Part shown: positions 25,213-36,025 of the stretch, piece by piece
Layout of the letters: every line of letters begins with the position of its first letter
How positions within the stretch are numbered: the stretch's first letter is position 1
Assembly: GCA_026225395.1 (NCBI GenBank)
Contig: JAMFSR010000026.1
Span: 124,001 to 188,000 of the forward strand
Length of the DNA: 64,000 nt
From: Granulicella sapmiensis
GTDB lineage: Bacteria; Acidobacteriota; Terriglobia; Terriglobales; Acidobacteriaceae
Direction of reading: 5' to 3'
Made by a program: the position numbers and the translations under genes
Notes under the pieces: generated by a model
Databases searched by the model: none
What the model was told of the DNA's origin: nothing
Seen by the model: only the letters and a program-made list of their open reading frames with translations

Positions 25213-28200
25213 TTACTTCCTGGGTTTGGTGGTCTTCTTAGCGGTGGACTTTTTGGCCGCTGCTGCGGTTAGCTTCTTTTGCGCTGAGGACTCGGGTTTG
25301 GTTTTGGAGGCTGTGGGGACGCCGGTTTTTTTCTCGGGTTTGATGAACTTTGGTTTGGGTGGCTTCTTTTCGTAATCGGGTAGCTCGATGGGCGGCAGGT
25401 GGTCTGCGGCGTCGAGGGTTCCTGCGCTTTCATAGTAGCGCGCGAGGAACTGGCCTGTGTATGAGCGAGGCTCGCGGGCGACAACTTCAGGTGGACCCTG
25501 GGCGACGATAGTGCCGCCGCCTTCGCCGCCCTCGGGGCCCATGTCGATGAGATAGTCGGCGTTGCGGATGATGTCGAGGTTGTGCTCGATGATCATGACG
25601 GTGTTGCCGAGATCGGTCAGGCGGTGGAGGACTTCGAGGAGCTTGCGGACGTCGTCGAAGTGGAGGCCGGTGGTTGGTTCGTCGAGGAGATAGAGGGTTT
25701 TGCCGGTCTGGCGCTTGGAGAGCTCGCGGGCGAGCTTCATGCGCTGGGCTTCGCCACCGGAGAGCGTGGTGGCAGACTGACCGAGGTGGATGTAGCCGAG
25801 ACCTACGTCGACGAGGGTGGTGAGTTTGACGTTGACGGCGGGGATGTCCTTGAGGACGGGCACGGCGTCTTCGATGGGGAGATCGAGAATGTCGGCGATG
25901 GAGTAGCCGTTGAACTTTACGGCCAGGGTTTCCTGGTTGTAACGGCGGCCGTTGCAGACTTCGCAGAGGACGTAGACGTCGGGCAGGAAGTTCATCTCGA
26001 TGCGGCGCTGGCCTTCGCCCTGGCAGGCTTCGCAGCGTCCGCCCTGGACGTTGAACGAGAAGCGGCCGGGCTTGTAGCCGCGCTCGCGGGACTCGGGGAG
26101 CATGGCGAAAAGGTCGCGGATGGCGGTGAAGACGCCTGTATAGGTGGCCGGGTTTGAACGCGGGGTGCGGCCGATGGGGGATTGATCGATCTGGATGACT
26201 TTGTCGAGCTGCGCGGCGCCGTGGATGGCTTTGTGCTCGCCGGGTTCTTCGCGGGAGCCGTAGAGCTCTTTGGCGAGCGAGCGGTAGAGGATGTCGTTGA
26301 CGAGGGTTGATTTGCCGGAGCCGCTGACGCCGGTGATGACCGTCATGACGCTGAGCGGGAAGTGGGCTGTGACGTGGCGAAGGTTGTGCGAGGTGGCGTC
26401 CTCGACCGAGAGCCAGTTGCCGGTGACGGGTCGGGGCTTTTTGTCCTTGGTGGGGCGGGTGACGATGTCGATTTTGCCGCTGAGATATTGGCCGGTGATG
26501 GAGTTCGGGTTGGCCATGACCTCGGCGGGTGTGCCCTGGGCCATGACGATCCCACCGTTTTTGCCGGCACCGGGGCCGAGGTCGAGGAGGTAGTCGGCCT
26601 TGCGCATGGTGTCTTCGTCGTGTTCGACGACGAGGACGGTGTTGCCGAGGTCGCGCAGGTTTTCAAGCGCGGCGATGAGACGCTGGTTGTCACGCTGGTG
26701 GAGGCCGATGCTGGGCTCGTCAAGAACGTAGAGGACGCCGCGGAGGCGCGAGCCGATTTGTGTGGCGAGGCGAATACGCTGGCCTTCGCCGCCGCTCAGG
26801 GTTGCAGCGCTACGGCTGAGTGAGAGGTAGCCGAGGCCTACGGCGTTGAGGAATTCGAGGCGCTCGATGATTTCGCGCTGCAGGCGGTCGGCGATGAGGC
26901 GGTCGCGGCCGGTGAAGACCATGCTGCGGGCGCCGAGGAGGGCGCGTTCGAGCGAGAGGGCCGTGAAGTCGGCGATGCTTGCGTCGTGGCGGGCGTTGGA
27001 GCTTTCGATGGGCTCGGTGTCGTGGTCTTCGAGGTTTACAGGCGGGTGCGCGGCTGCGTCGGCGAGCGGGATGGTGACGGCGAGGGACTCGGGGCGGAGG
27101 CGGTTGCCGTGGCAGCGGGGGCATTCAGTGGCGGACATGAACTGCATCATGTACTCGCGGTAGCCTTCGGACTTGGTGTCTTCGAGGGTGTCGCGAAGCC
27201 AGGGCAGAATTCCGTGGAAGCCGGTGCGTCCTACTTCGTTGCGGGGTGGGCCGTAGAGCAGGAGATCCTGCTGCGGCTTTGGGATGTCGGAGAACGGTTG
27301 GCGGAGGTTGATCTTGTACTTTTCCGCGGCGAGCTTGATGAGGCGCAGGAGGTACTGCGAGGATGAGCCGGGCCCCATGGCGCCGTCGAGCAGGGGCTTG
27401 GACCAGTCGGTGATGGTCTTGGAGGGATCGAAGTCGTAGATGCTGCCGAGGCCGTGGCACTCGGGGCAGGCACCGTAGTTGGAGTTGAAGCTGAAGCTGC
27501 GGGGTTCGAGCTTGGGGACGTTGATGCCGCAGTCGGGGCAGGCCATCGAGGAGCTGTAGAGGGTTTCGGCGTAGGCTCCGCCGTTGGGAGATTGCAGGCC
27601 GATGAGGACGAGGCCGTTGGCAAGTTGAAGGGCGGTGGTGACGGCGGCGGCGAGGCGGCGGGTGTCGTAGATGGGCGCGGGGCCGGAGGGTTCGAGGACA
27701 GAGGGGTCAGCGGGTGCGGGCTTGAGGATGATGCGGTCGACGATGGCTTCCAGGGTGTGGTTCTTGCGCTTTTCGAGGCGCATGCCTTCTTCGGCTTCGG
27801 TGATTTCGCCGTCGATGCGGAGGCGGTAGCCCTTTTTGTCGAGGGCCTCGATCTCTTCGCGGAACTCGCCCTTGCGGCCGCGCACGATGGGGGCGAGGAC
27901 CGTGATGCGCTCTTGCTGGCTTGCGGGCGATTGGCGGGCGCGGTCGACGATCTGCGCGACGATTTGTTCGGCGGACTGGCGCGAGATGGGGCGGTGGCAG
28001 TTGGGGCAGTGAGGCTGGCCGACTGAGGCCCAGAGCAGGCGCAGGTAATCGTAGATTTCGGTGATGGTGCCGACGGTAGAGCGCGGGCTGCGGCTGGTGG
28101 TTTTCTGCTCGATAGAGATGGCGGGCGAGAGGCCGTCGATGGAGTCGACGTCAGGGCGCTCCATCTGGTCGAGGAACTGGCGGGCGTAGGCGGAGAGGGT

Positions 28201-28371
28201 TTCGACGTAGCGGCGCTGGCCTTCGGCGTAGATGGTATCGAAGGCGAGCGAGGACTTACCGGAGCCGGAGAGGCCGGTAACCACGGTGAGGGTGTTGCGC
28301 GGGATGGAGACAGAGACATCGCGCAGGTTGTGCTGGCGGGCTCCGCGGACGTTGATGTGGGTCAGGCTCAT
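25213..28371 (-). CDS. uvrA: UvrABC system protein A with Lys/Pro/Ala-rich C-terminal tail
   Basis: [84 protein letters not shown]; tail ...[46 protein letters not shown]. Confidence 0.97.
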   Translation of the reverse strand: MSLTHINVRGARQHNLRDVSVSIPRNTLTVVTGLSGSGKSSLAFDTIYAEGQRRYVETLSAYARQFLDQMERPDVDSIDGLSPAISIEQKTTSRSPRSTVGTITEIYDYLRLLWASVGQPHCPNCHRPISRQSAEQIVAQIVDRARQSPASQQERITVLAPIVRGRKGEFREEIEALDKKGYRLRIDGEITEAEEGMRLEKRKNHTLEAIVDRIILKPAPADPSVLEPSGPAPIYDTRRLAAAVTTALQLANGLVLIGLQSPNGGAYAETLYSSSMACPDCGINVPKLEPRSFSFNSNYGACPECHGLGSIYDFDPSKTITDWSKPLLDGAMGPGSSSQYLLRLIKLAAEKYKINLRQPFSDIPKPQQDLLLYGPPRNEVGRTGFHGILPWLRDTLEDTKSEGYREYMMQFMSATECPRCHGNRLRPESLAVTIPLADAAAHPPVNLEDHDTEPIESSNARHDASIADFTALSLERALLGARSMVFTGRDRLIADRLQREIIERLEFLNAVGLGYLSLSRSAATLSGGEGQRIRLATQIGSRLRGVLYVLDEPSIGLHQRDNQRLIAALENLRDLGNTVLVVEHDEDTMRKADYLLDLGPGAGKNGGIVMAQGTPAEVMANPNSITGQYLSGKIDIVTRPTKDKKPRPVTGNWLSVEDATSHNLRHVTAHFPLSVMTVITGVSGSGKSTLVNDILYRSLAKELYGSREEPGEHKAIHGAAQLDKVIQIDQSPIGRTPRSNPATYTGVFTAIRDLFAMLPESRERGYKPGRFSFNVQGGRCEACQGEGQRRIEMNFLPDVYVLCEVCNGRRYNQETLAVKFNGYSIADILDLPIEDAVPVLKDIPAVNVKLTTLVDVGLGYIHLGQSATTLSGGEAQRMKLARELSKRQTGKTLYLLDEPTTGLHFDDVRKLLEVLHRLTDLGNTVMIIEHNLDIIRNADYLIDMGPEGGEGGGTIVAQGPPEVVAREPRSYTGQFLARYYESAGTLDAADHLPPIELPDYEKKPPKPKFIKPEKKTGVPTASKTKPESSAQKKLTAAAAKKSTAKKTTKPRK

Positions 28372-28596
28372 GAGTCAAAGATGGCTTAATTAGGCCAAGA
28401 CTCTAGTGTACGAGAAATGGGGGGATCGAGGTTAGGGGAAGGGATTTGGGCCGCGTGGAAGCCATGGTTCCTTAGTTGTCAACAGTGCGATTGATTTTCA
28501 CACTGCGCGCGGTGGAAAGTTGCATCAGAATGGGTTGTGGGCAGGGAGACTCTGCCTTGGTTCGTCCAGCTATGGGACGGACGGTGATCTGGGCCA

Positions 28597-28779
28597 ATGG
28601 AGGCGGGTGTGATTAGTTCGTTGATGCTGATTTGTGCGGTTGGAGCGTCGCTGGCGTTCGGTGTGCTGGTGGCTTATGGCGTTTGCCAGGTGATGTTCCG
28701 GGTGTTTCGGCAGCATGCTACCGCAGTAGCCAGGGACCGGGTGTCGGCTTCGGGCGTGCGCATGGCTGTTGAAGGCTGA
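28597..28779 (+). CDS. 60-aa single-TM small protein
   Basis: MEAGVISSLMLICAVGASLAFGVLVAYGVCQVMFRVFRQHATAVARDRVSASGVRMAVEG; one long hydrophobic helix. Confidence 0.5.
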   Translation: MEAGVISSLMLICAVGASLAFGVLVAYGVCQVMFRVFRQHATAVARDRVSASGVRMAVEG

Positions 28780-28782
28780 GAA

Positions 28783-28817
28783 GCAGAGTGTAGATGTTAG
28801 AGCGTAAAGGGTAGAGA
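28783..28817. repeat. Short tandem heptamer repeat (GCAGAGT GTAGATG TTAGAGC GTAAAGG GTAGAGA)
   Basis: Five 7-bp units starting 3 nt after stop of 28597..28779. Confidence 0.78.
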
Positions 28818-28861
28818 GTGCTGTTTGGCGCTGCCCGGACGTTGAATTCCTGACAAATTTG

Positions 28862-29800
28862 TTATTGAGGTGTTGTGGTCGTCGTGGGGGAACTCGCGGC
28901 GGCCTTTTGCTTTTGCATCTGCAGAAGCTGCTGGTAGATCTGGTCGGGGGTGGCTACGCCGTTGGGGCTGGTGCTGGTGGTGCTGCCGGGTGGGGGTGGG
29001 TTGGGAGCGTCTACGATGCCGGAGGTGGAAGGCGTTGTGGACGGTGTAGGAATGGAATCCAAGGGCACGGAGTTGGTGGTGGGGTAGCTGGCGGCCATGG
29101 GTGAGGTATTGCCGGCGTTGCCGTTGACGTCGTTGGCGGGCTGCGGGATGCTGGGCGGGCCGGAGGGCTGTTGCTGCTGGGCAGGAGCCTGGGCCTGTTG
29201 CGGAATGGCTTGAGGTTGGAACGGCTGGCCCTGGCGCTGCAGGCGATCGGAGAGTCTGCGCGGACGGCGCTGGTTGGCGTCTTCGTCATCGTCGAAGCGG
29301 CCGGCGTTGGGGTTGGGAGGAGTGGGACCGCCGTTGCGTGGGGTGAGGATGAGCTCGGAGGGTGCGTCGGTGGTGGAGATGCGCAGGAGCATGTTGCTGC
29401 CGGTGCCGTCGAGCAGAGTAGCGAGAATGGTGGAAGGCTCGGCGGGGCCGTAGTTGCCGAAGACACGTTCGTCGGCGACGCCGCCGGTGATGGTCATATC
29501 GGTGAGGCGGGAGATGGTGTGGAGGATCTGGTTGAGGCTGGAGTTGTCTGCGCGGACGTTGATGAGGCCGGCGGCGTAGGTGACCTCGGCGCGTTGGGGC
29601 TCGTGGCTGGGGTGGGTGGTGTCCGGCGTGGCGGCAATGGGCGCCGGGAGCGTGTTGGCTGCGGGAAGCGCGGTGGGTGAGGTAGCGGGCAGCGTGGAAA
29701 TCTGCCGCTGTGAGATCTGCGCGCACAGCGGTGCGGCGGCAAGCGCGAGGGCTGCGGCGAGGAACGCATTCCGGGGGTGCGGATGGGATATCGGGGTCAT
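28862..29800 (-). CDS. Secreted Pro/Gln-rich protein with secretin/STN-like N-terminal segment
   Basis: Start at 29798-29800 (MTPISHPHPRNAFLAAALALAAAPLCAQ); INVRADNSSLNQILHTISRLTDMTITGGVADERVFGNYGPAEPSTILATLLDGTGSNMLL resembles STN-type repeats. Confidence 0.7.
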   Translation of the reverse strand: MTPISHPHPRNAFLAAALALAAAPLCAQISQRQISTLPATSPTALPAANTLPAPIAATPDTTHPSHEPQRAEVTYAAGLINVRADNSSLNQILHTISRLTDMTITGGVADERVFGNYGPAEPSTILATLLDGTGSNMLLRISTTDAPSELILTPRNGGPTPPNPNAGRFDDDEDANQRRPRRLSDRLQRQGQPFQPQAIPQQAQAPAQQQQPSGPPSIPQPANDVNGNAGNTSPMAASYPTTNSVPLDSIPTPSTTPSTSGIVDAPNPPPPGSTTSTSPNGVATPDQIYQQLLQMQKQKAAASSPTTTTTPQ

Positions 29801-30009
29801 CGGGTACACGTCATCTAAAGCGTGGGACGGGTTGGGTTGCCGGAAGGTAGCTTCCCAGAGCAAGAATACTCCGGCTGCGGGTTTTGGAGTGGCGGACGGA
29901 GATGAAGTCGAAGGGAGAGCTAGACTTGAGGGCCACTCCTTCGTATGCTGTGCGGTAGCGCGTTGCGCGGAAAACGCAGAGGGAGACGATTCTGAGTTCT
30001 TTTCGAAAC

Positions 30010-30990
30010 ATGGGCGCGTGCGTGCTGGCGTTGAGCATGGCTGCCGGGGCGCAGACCTGCACGACGCAGGCCAAGATGCAGGCCGCAACGCGGACCGCGC
30101 TGGCGGATGAGGCGTTGCTGCTGGGTACTGCCGTGAAGGCCGGCGATGCGAATGCCGTAAAGGCCGCGACGGTGCCGGAGTATGCGAATAACTTTGCGCC
30201 GATTGAGTATGTGATCCACAGCACGACCGACAGGTTGAAGGGCGACACGCTGCGGGTGACGCAGGTGTATGTGCTGGATGTGAGCTCGCGCAAGGCAGGG
30301 GATACGAGCGAGGCGGACTTTACGTGTCCGCTGCAGGGGTCGACGGCGGAGACGGATTTTTCGTTCTCGTCGCTTCCTGCGGGTGTTTATGGATTTGCAA
30401 TGGTGGAAGCAGCGGGCGGGGAGCGTCCGTGGCTGCTGGCGTTTGTGCTGGAGCAGGAAAACGGCGCGTGGAAGATGGCCGGGTTCTATCCTCATGCACG
30501 AACGGCGGCGGGTAAGGATGGGCTCTGGTACTGGAACGCCGCGCGGGCCAATGTGAAGACCAAGCCGTGGCTGGCATGGCTGGAGTTTGACGAAGCCAGC
30601 GAGCTGTTGCGGCCGGCGAGTTTTGTTTCGAGCACCAGCCTGGACAAGCTGATGGCCGAGCAGCATGCGGGAGCGCCGCCGCAGCTTTCCGACGGTATCA
30701 GCGTGCAGACGCCGCTGGTGGTGAAGGCTGCTGATGGTCAGGAGTTCCACTTTACGTCGATAACCAATGAGGATGCCGCGGATGACTCGAGTTTGAACCT
30801 GGTGCTTCACTTTGCGGCGGAACAGCTGGCGGGTGTGGAGGCGAATCGTGCTCGCGATCTGGCGGCGGCGAAGGCGATGCTGGCCGCGCATCCGGAGCTG
30901 CGGCAGGGGTACGGCTCGATTTACGTTTTCGGGGATGTCGCGGGGCAGAATCCTTCGGTGCTGAGCTTGAAAATGACAGAAATTCCTTAG
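30010..30990 (+). CDS. Secreted protein of unknown function
   Basis: Signal-like MGACVLALSMAAGAQTC; 326 aa; good codon structure. Confidence 0.72.
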   Translation: MGACVLALSMAAGAQTCTTQAKMQAATRTALADEALLLGTAVKAGDANAVKAATVPEYANNFAPIEYVIHSTTDRLKGDTLRVTQVYVLDVSSRKAGDTSEADFTCPLQGSTAETDFSFSSLPAGVYGFAMVEAAGGERPWLLAFVLEQENGAWKMAGFYPHARTAAGKDGLWYWNAARANVKTKPWLAWLEFDEASELLRPASFVSSTSLDKLMAEQHAGAPPQLSDGISVQTPLVVKAADGQEFHFTSITNEDAADDSSLNLVLHFAAEQLAGVEANRARDLAAAKAMLAAHPELRQGYGSIYVFGDVAGQNPSVLSLKMTEIP

Positions 30991-31088
30991 CTTCAGGTCC
31001 AGGTCGTTCGCGCGGTCGAGGCCGCAACACGCAGGGATGGCATCTATCACTAAGTACCAGCAGGCACAAAAGGCTTTTGGAGAAGAGA

Positions 31089-31736
31089 ATGCCAACGTCA
31101 CAGAAATCACTCGCCCAGGCAATACGAGATCGACGGGCGACGCCGAGTTTCGATGGAGAGCCTATACCGGCGAGCGATCTGCGGCAGATTCTCGACGCGG
31201 GTCTCCATGCGCCGAGCGGCTACAACATGCAGCCGTGGCGGTTCATCGTAGTGCAGCATCCTGAACAGAAGAAACGGCTGCGGGCGGCGAGCTATAACCA
31301 GGCGAAGGTGGAAGAAGCGAGTGCGGTGATTGTGGCCTGCGGGGATCGCGATGGCTGGCGCAAGGACCTGGACGAGATGCTGCGGCTGGGCCGCGCGGGT
31401 GGAATGCCGGAGAGCTATGCGGCGCAGGCGGAGAACAGCGTGCCGGCGTATCTTTCGGGCATGTCGTATGACCAGATGTCGGGCTGGCTGAACAAGATGG
31501 TCACCTACGCGACGATGTCGATGCTGCTGATGGCTGAAGTGATGGGTTATGACACGGCGCCAATGGAAGGCTTTGAGCAGCAAAAGGTTTGCGAGACGCT
31601 GAAGCTGCCGATGAGCTACTTTGTGGTGTCGCTGTTGGCGATTGGGAAATTGAGCGGGCCGGATAAGTTTTACGGTGGGCGCTTCGACATGTCACACACG
31701 GTGTTTGGCGAAGAGTTTGGTAAGCCGCTGAAGTGA
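31089..31736 (+). CDS. Nitroreductase family protein
   Basis: QAIRDRRATPSFDGEPIPASDLRQILDAGLHAPSGYNMQPWRFIVV; AIGKLSGPDKFYGGRFD. Confidence 0.88.
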   Translation: MPTSQKSLAQAIRDRRATPSFDGEPIPASDLRQILDAGLHAPSGYNMQPWRFIVVQHPEQKKRLRAASYNQAKVEEASAVIVACGDRDGWRKDLDEMLRLGRAGGMPESYAAQAENSVPAYLSGMSYDQMSGWLNKMVTYATMSMLLMAEVMGYDTAPMEGFEQQKVCETLKLPMSYFVVSLLAIGKLSGPDKFYGGRFDMSHTVFGEEFGKPLK

Positions 31737-31800
31737 GCAGGTCAACTTTAGCTGCGAAATTTGCTGACTCGCTCACTAGCTTGCGGACTAAAGTAAATCT

Positions 31801-32766
31801 ATGAGAACTCTCGGGCGCTTGTTGCTGTTGGTGGTCTTGCTGGTGGTTGTAACTGGCGTGGTGTTCTATGAGCGGCCGCTGTGGGTCGTGATGCAGGAAA
31901 CCCACTTTGGGCTTTTCCTGGCGCGGGTGCAGAGCAACTATGTGCTGACGCCGGAAGGGCGTGTTCACTACTACGAGGGCGAAGCGAGCACACCGGGTGG
32001 CGGAATTCCGCTGGTGCTGGTGCATGGACTGGCGGACCGCGGCGAAAGCTGGGCGCCGATGATGAAGCGGTTGAAGCGCGCGGGCTTTCATGTGTATGCG
32101 CCGGACCTTCTGGGATATGGGCGGTCGCCGAAGCCGGGCGATTCGGATTACTCGATTGCTACGCAGGAGCAGTTTGTGGCGGACTTTATCCAGTCGATCG
32201 GGTTGCAGAAGCCTGATGTCGGTGGATGGTCGATGGGTGGATGGATTGTGTTGAAGCTGGCGCTGGATCATCCGGACATGGTGGACCGCGTGGTGGTGTA
32301 TGACCCGGCGGGGATCAAGTTCGATGGTGCTGCGGACCGGGCGACGATTTTTCATCCGAATACGCCGGATGATGTGAACAAGCTGCAGGCCATGATGGAG
32401 CCGGAGGCCAAGCCTCTGCCTTTGTTTGTAGCTAAAGATGCGCTGCGTGCATTACAAGATGGAGCGCCGGTGAACGATAAGAGCATGGCTGCCATGCAAA
32501 GCGGCAAGGATGCTCTGGATACGCGGCTGGCGGGTATGACGGAGCCGCTGTTGATTGTGTGGGGAAGCCTGGATCGGCTGATTCCGCTCTCCGCGGGCGA
32601 GACGATGCATGGGATGGTGTCGAAGTCGGAGCTGGATGTGGTGGAGGGCTGCGGGCACCTGGGGCCGAGGGTTTGTTCGGGACGGGAAGCCGCGGCTACC
32701 GCGGACTTTCTGAAAGCGAATCCGGCGCCGGCGGGGTTGGTGCGGACGCTGACAAATATGCGGTAG
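31801..32766 (+). CDS. Alpha/beta hydrolase, membrane-anchored N-terminus
   Basis: IPLVLVHGLADRGESWAPMMKRL, GWSMGGWIVLKLAL, LIVWGSLDRLIPLSAGETMH, GCGHLGP. Confidence 0.9.
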   Translation: MRTLGRLLLLVVLLVVVTGVVFYERPLWVVMQETHFGLFLARVQSNYVLTPEGRVHYYEGEASTPGGGIPLVLVHGLADRGESWAPMMKRLKRAGFHVYAPDLLGYGRSPKPGDSDYSIATQEQFVADFIQSIGLQKPDVGGWSMGGWIVLKLALDHPDMVDRVVVYDPAGIKFDGAADRATIFHPNTPDDVNKLQAMMEPEAKPLPLFVAKDALRALQDGAPVNDKSMAAMQSGKDALDTRLAGMTEPLLIVWGSLDRLIPLSAGETMHGMVSKSELDVVEGCGHLGPRVCSGREAAATADFLKANPAPAGLVRTLTNMR

Positions 32767-32811
32767 GGTTGGCGGTCAGTGGACGATGTTGATAGCGGGG
32801 TGGTTGGAGGT

Positions 32812-33402
32812 TCATGGCTTTTCGCGGGTGAGACTTGCGATGAAGTTGGGCTCCCAGGTTTTGCCGCCGTCGCTGGAGTAGGCCTGTTCAACACGGTGTG
32901 CATTGGCGGTGATGTCGAACCAGGCGAAGCGGACGAGGACGGCGCGGCCGTTGAATGCTTCCTGGTCGTAGAGTTCGCCGCGGCCCTCTTTGAACTCCCC
33001 GATTAAGGGTGTAGGACTCAGTGCGCCGTCTTCAATGCCGGCGAAGGACTGGCTCCACTGGTGGGATTGGGGATTGTAGAGAAACAGGGTCAGGCCTTTG
33101 AAGTGAGTGGAGCCGTTGCCGGCTTCAATCTCTTCGAGCTGGGCGCGGCCTTCCCATACTTTGCGGACGGTGACGGTGCCATCGATCTCGACCCAGTCAT
33201 GGCTGCCGGAAAGCGGGTGCTGGAGTTTCCTGATGTGAGTGTGCCACGTGCCGAAGTTGAAGTCGAAGTCATGGCTGCCATCGCGCAGCGTGACCGAGGC
33301 ACTGAGGTTCGCGGAGGTCTGGGAGTGGGCGTGGTGGGGATGCATGAGGTAGAGGAGAGTGAGGATGGCAAGCGAGGTGATGGTGAGGCGGACCGTGTTC
33401 AT
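32812..33402 (-). CDS. Secreted protein, DUF1579-like
   Basis: MNTVRLTITSLAILTLLYLMHPHHAHSQ signal; DFDFNFGTWHTHIRKLQHPLSGSHDWVEIDGTVTVRKVWEGRAQLEEIEAG. Confidence 0.72.
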   Translation of the reverse strand: MNTVRLTITSLAILTLLYLMHPHHAHSQTSANLSASVTLRDGSHDFDFNFGTWHTHIRKLQHPLSGSHDWVEIDGTVTVRKVWEGRAQLEEIEAGNGSTHFKGLTLFLYNPQSHQWSQSFAGIEDGALSPTPLIGEFKEGRGELYDQEAFNGRAVLVRFAWFDITANAHRVEQAYSSDGGKTWEPNFIASLTREKP

Positions 33403-33439
33403 GGTTTCTCCTGGAGCGTGCGCTGTGGGTAGAAGGTGA

Positions 33440-33915
33440 TCAGAGGGTTTTGGAGTAAACAACGAAACCGGTTTTTTGCGCGACCTTGTCGTATAGCTGC
33501 ATGGCGGTGGCATTGGTTTCGTGAGTTTGCCAATAGAAGTTGCTACATCCTGCGTTGGCTGCGTAGCGACAGGCTGCTTCGATGAGGGCACGGCCTATGC
33601 CGGTGCCGCGTGTGGATTCAAGCGTGTACAGATCGCGCAGATAGCAGACAGGATCAAGCGAGATGGTGCTGCGGTGGAAGAGGATGTGCGCGAGGCGAAG
33701 AGCGTTTCGTTCCGCACGGCGACGAAGGCGTGCATTGGCTCGTAGGCGTCGAAGAAGCGCGACCAGGTGAGGCCGGTGATGGCGGAAGGGAGCGCGGTGT
33801 CGTCTTTGCGACCGTAAAAGGCGTTGTAGCCGTCCCATAGAGCTTGCCATTGGTCGAAATCAGAGGGCTGAACCAGCCGGATTTCAAGGTCGTGTCTGGG
33901 GCCGACGTTGCTCAT
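33440..33915 (-). pseudogene. GNAT family N-acetyltransferase split by a frameshift
   Basis: N-part in frame 33595..33915 (MSNVGPRHDLEIRLVQPSDFDQW...FVAVRNETLFA), C-part in frame 33440..33850 (LAHILFHRSTISLDPVCYLRDLYTLESTRGTGIGRALIEAACRYA...); one added base near 33695 restores a continuous protein. Confidence 0.75.
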
Positions 33916-33962
33916 ACATCAAGGATGCGTGAGCGCATGGTATTTTCATAGAGCCACTTTTT

Positions 33963-35399
33963 ATGGAAATCGTAATACCAATTTCGCATGCAGGCGAAAC
34001 GCTCTCGCGGCAGGTTTATTCCGGCTTGCGGCAGGCGATCCTGGCGGGCAATTTTGGCGCGGGGGCGCGGCTGCCGGCCACGCGGGACCTGGCGGAACAG
34101 CTGGGGATTTCGCGGACGGTGGTGCTGCTGGCTTATGAGCAGTTGCTATCGGAAGGGTTTGTGGTGGGGCGCGGAGGTTCGGGGACCTATGTGGCGGAGG
34201 CGTTGTGCGGCGGGGCGCCACGGGGGATGGAAAAGCAATCGGCGCGGATCAGGCTTTCGCGTTTTGGCACGGCTGCGGCGGCGATGGGGGCGTCGGTGGA
34301 GTCGCCGCGGCCGCGAGCAAAGATGTTGCGGTATGACTTCGCGTATGGGCGCAGCGACATCGAGGTATTTCCGTTTGAGATGTGGAGGCGGCTGCTGTTG
34401 AAGCATTCGCGAATGGCGCGGGTGCGGGAGTTGGACTATGGACCTGCCAGTGGAAGCCTGGCGCTGCGCGAGGCTATCTGTGTGCATCTGCGTCGCTCGA
34501 GGGCTGTGGTTTGTGAGCCTTCGGAAGTAATTGTGGTGAACGGAAGCCAACAGGCGCTTGATCTGGTGACCCGGGTGCTGGTGGAGCGTGGCGATCGTGT
34601 GGCCATCGAAGACCCTCATTACAACGGAACGCGCGAGGTATTGCGCGCGGCTGGAGCGCGGCTGGTTGGGGTTCCGGTGGATGGCGAAGGGTTACGGACG
34701 GACCGGCTGCCGGAGAAGGTGCGCGTGGTATTTGTGACGCCATCGCACCAGTTCCCGACGGGAGTGATTATGCCGTTAAGCCGGCGGCTGGCGCTGCTGG
34801 AGTGGGCCCGGAAGAACAAGGCAGTGATTGTGGAGAATGACCATGATGGGGAGTTTCACTACGAGGGGCGGCCACTGGAGTCTTTGCAGGGGCTGGACCG
34901 CGAGGGGCGGATTGTCTACGTGGGGACATTTTCGCGGACGGTGTTTCCGGCGTTGCGGATTGGGTACTTGATTGTGCCGAAGTCGCTGGCCGAAACGTTT
35001 ACGGCGGCGAAGTGGTTGAACGATTTGCACTCGGCGACGCTGGAACAGGAGACGCTGGCGGAGTTTGTAACAAACGGCATGTTCGAGCGGCATTTGCGGC
35101 GGTTGCGGCGAAGAAATACGGCACGACGCGAGGCGCTGATGGAAGCGGTGGGGAAGTATCTGGGTGACCGTGTTGCGGTGACGGGCGATGGGTCAGGCGC
35201 GCATATCGTTTTATGGTCAAAGGCGCGCGTGGTGGAGGCGGAGGTGATGGCCGCCGCCGCGGCGCGGGGCGTGGGGATTTATGGGATGGCGCACTGTTAT
35301 CTGAAGCGTCCGAAGCGGAGCGCGTTTGTACTGGGATACTCGCGAATGAATGAGCGGGAAATCCGGGAAGGGATACGGCTTCTGCGCGAGGTGTTTTAG
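33963..35399 (+). CDS. MocR/PdxR-type GntR family regulator with aminotransferase domain
   Basis: GntR HTH (LSRQVYSGLRQAILAGNFGAGARLPATRDLAEQLGISRTVVLLAYEQLLSEGFVVGRGGSGTYV) + class I aminotransferase (VNGSQQALDLVTRVLVERGD, TPSHQFPTGVIMPLSRRLALLEWA). Confidence 0.92.
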   Translation: MEIVIPISHAGETLSRQVYSGLRQAILAGNFGAGARLPATRDLAEQLGISRTVVLLAYEQLLSEGFVVGRGGSGTYVAEALCGGAPRGMEKQSARIRLSRFGTAAAAMGASVESPRPRAKMLRYDFAYGRSDIEVFPFEMWRRLLLKHSRMARVRELDYGPASGSLALREAICVHLRRSRAVVCEPSEVIVVNGSQQALDLVTRVLVERGDRVAIEDPHYNGTREVLRAAGARLVGVPVDGEGLRTDRLPEKVRVVFVTPSHQFPTGVIMPLSRRLALLEWARKNKAVIVENDHDGEFHYEGRPLESLQGLDREGRIVYVGTFSRTVFPALRIGYLIVPKSLAETFTAAKWLNDLHSATLEQETLAEFVTNGMFERHLRRLRRRNTARREALMEAVGKYLGDRVAVTGDGSGAHIVLWSKARVVEAEVMAAAAARGVGIYGMAHCYLKRPKRSAFVLGYSRMNEREIREGIRLLREVF

Positions 35400-36025
35400 G
35401 AGGTCGCGCCCCAGGTGAAGGTGTTGGGCTGGCGGAGGCCCAGGTGCTGCAGGACGCGGGCGACGTAGTTCGCGACGATGTCGTCGATCGATTGCGGATG
35501 GTTGTAGAAGGTGGGGATGACGGGGAAGATGGTGGCGCCGGCTTCTGTTGCGGATGCCATGTTGCGGATGTGGATGAGGTTCAGCGGCGTTTCGCGGACG
35601 CAGAGAATGAGCGGGCGGCGCTCTTTCAGGCAGACGTCAGCGGCGCGTTCGATGAGGTTCTGCGCGAGGCCGTGAGCGATGCCGCCGAGGGTTCCCATGG
35701 AGCAGGGGAGGATGATCATGCCGTCAGAGGGGTACGAACCGCTGGCGATGCTAGCGCCTATATCCTGATGGGCAAGTTGGATGATCTTGCTGGAGGTGGT
35801 GCCGAGGAGCTTTTGAATGAGGTCGTTGGCTCCGTTCAGGCCGGACTCTTCGGCGAGCACGCGCAGGGCGCTGGGACTGACGACGAGGTTGACGTGGGAG
35901 ACACGGGCGTCGGCTTCGAGCGCCAGGAGCATGTGGCGGGCAAACAGCGCTCCGCTGGCTCCAGTGATGGCCAAGGTAAGGTTTTTTCCACCGATTTCTG
36001 CCACGTTAGCGCTTGAGGATTGCAT
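35396..36025 (-). CDS. ubiX: UbiX family flavin prenyltransferase
   Basis: LAITGASGALFARHMLLAL, GSYPSDGMIILPCSMGTLGGIAHGLAQNLIERAADVCLKERRPLILCVRETPLNLIHIRNM. Confidence 0.93.
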   Translation of the reverse strand: MQSSSANVAEIGGKNLTLAITGASGALFARHMLLALEADARVSHVNLVVSPSALRVLAEESGLNGANDLIQKLLGTTSSKIIQLAHQDIGASIASGSYPSDGMIILPCSMGTLGGIAHGLAQNLIERAADVCLKERRPLILCVRETPLNLIHIRNMASATEAGATIFPVIPTFYNHPQSIDDIVANYVARVLQHLGLRQPNTFTWGATS

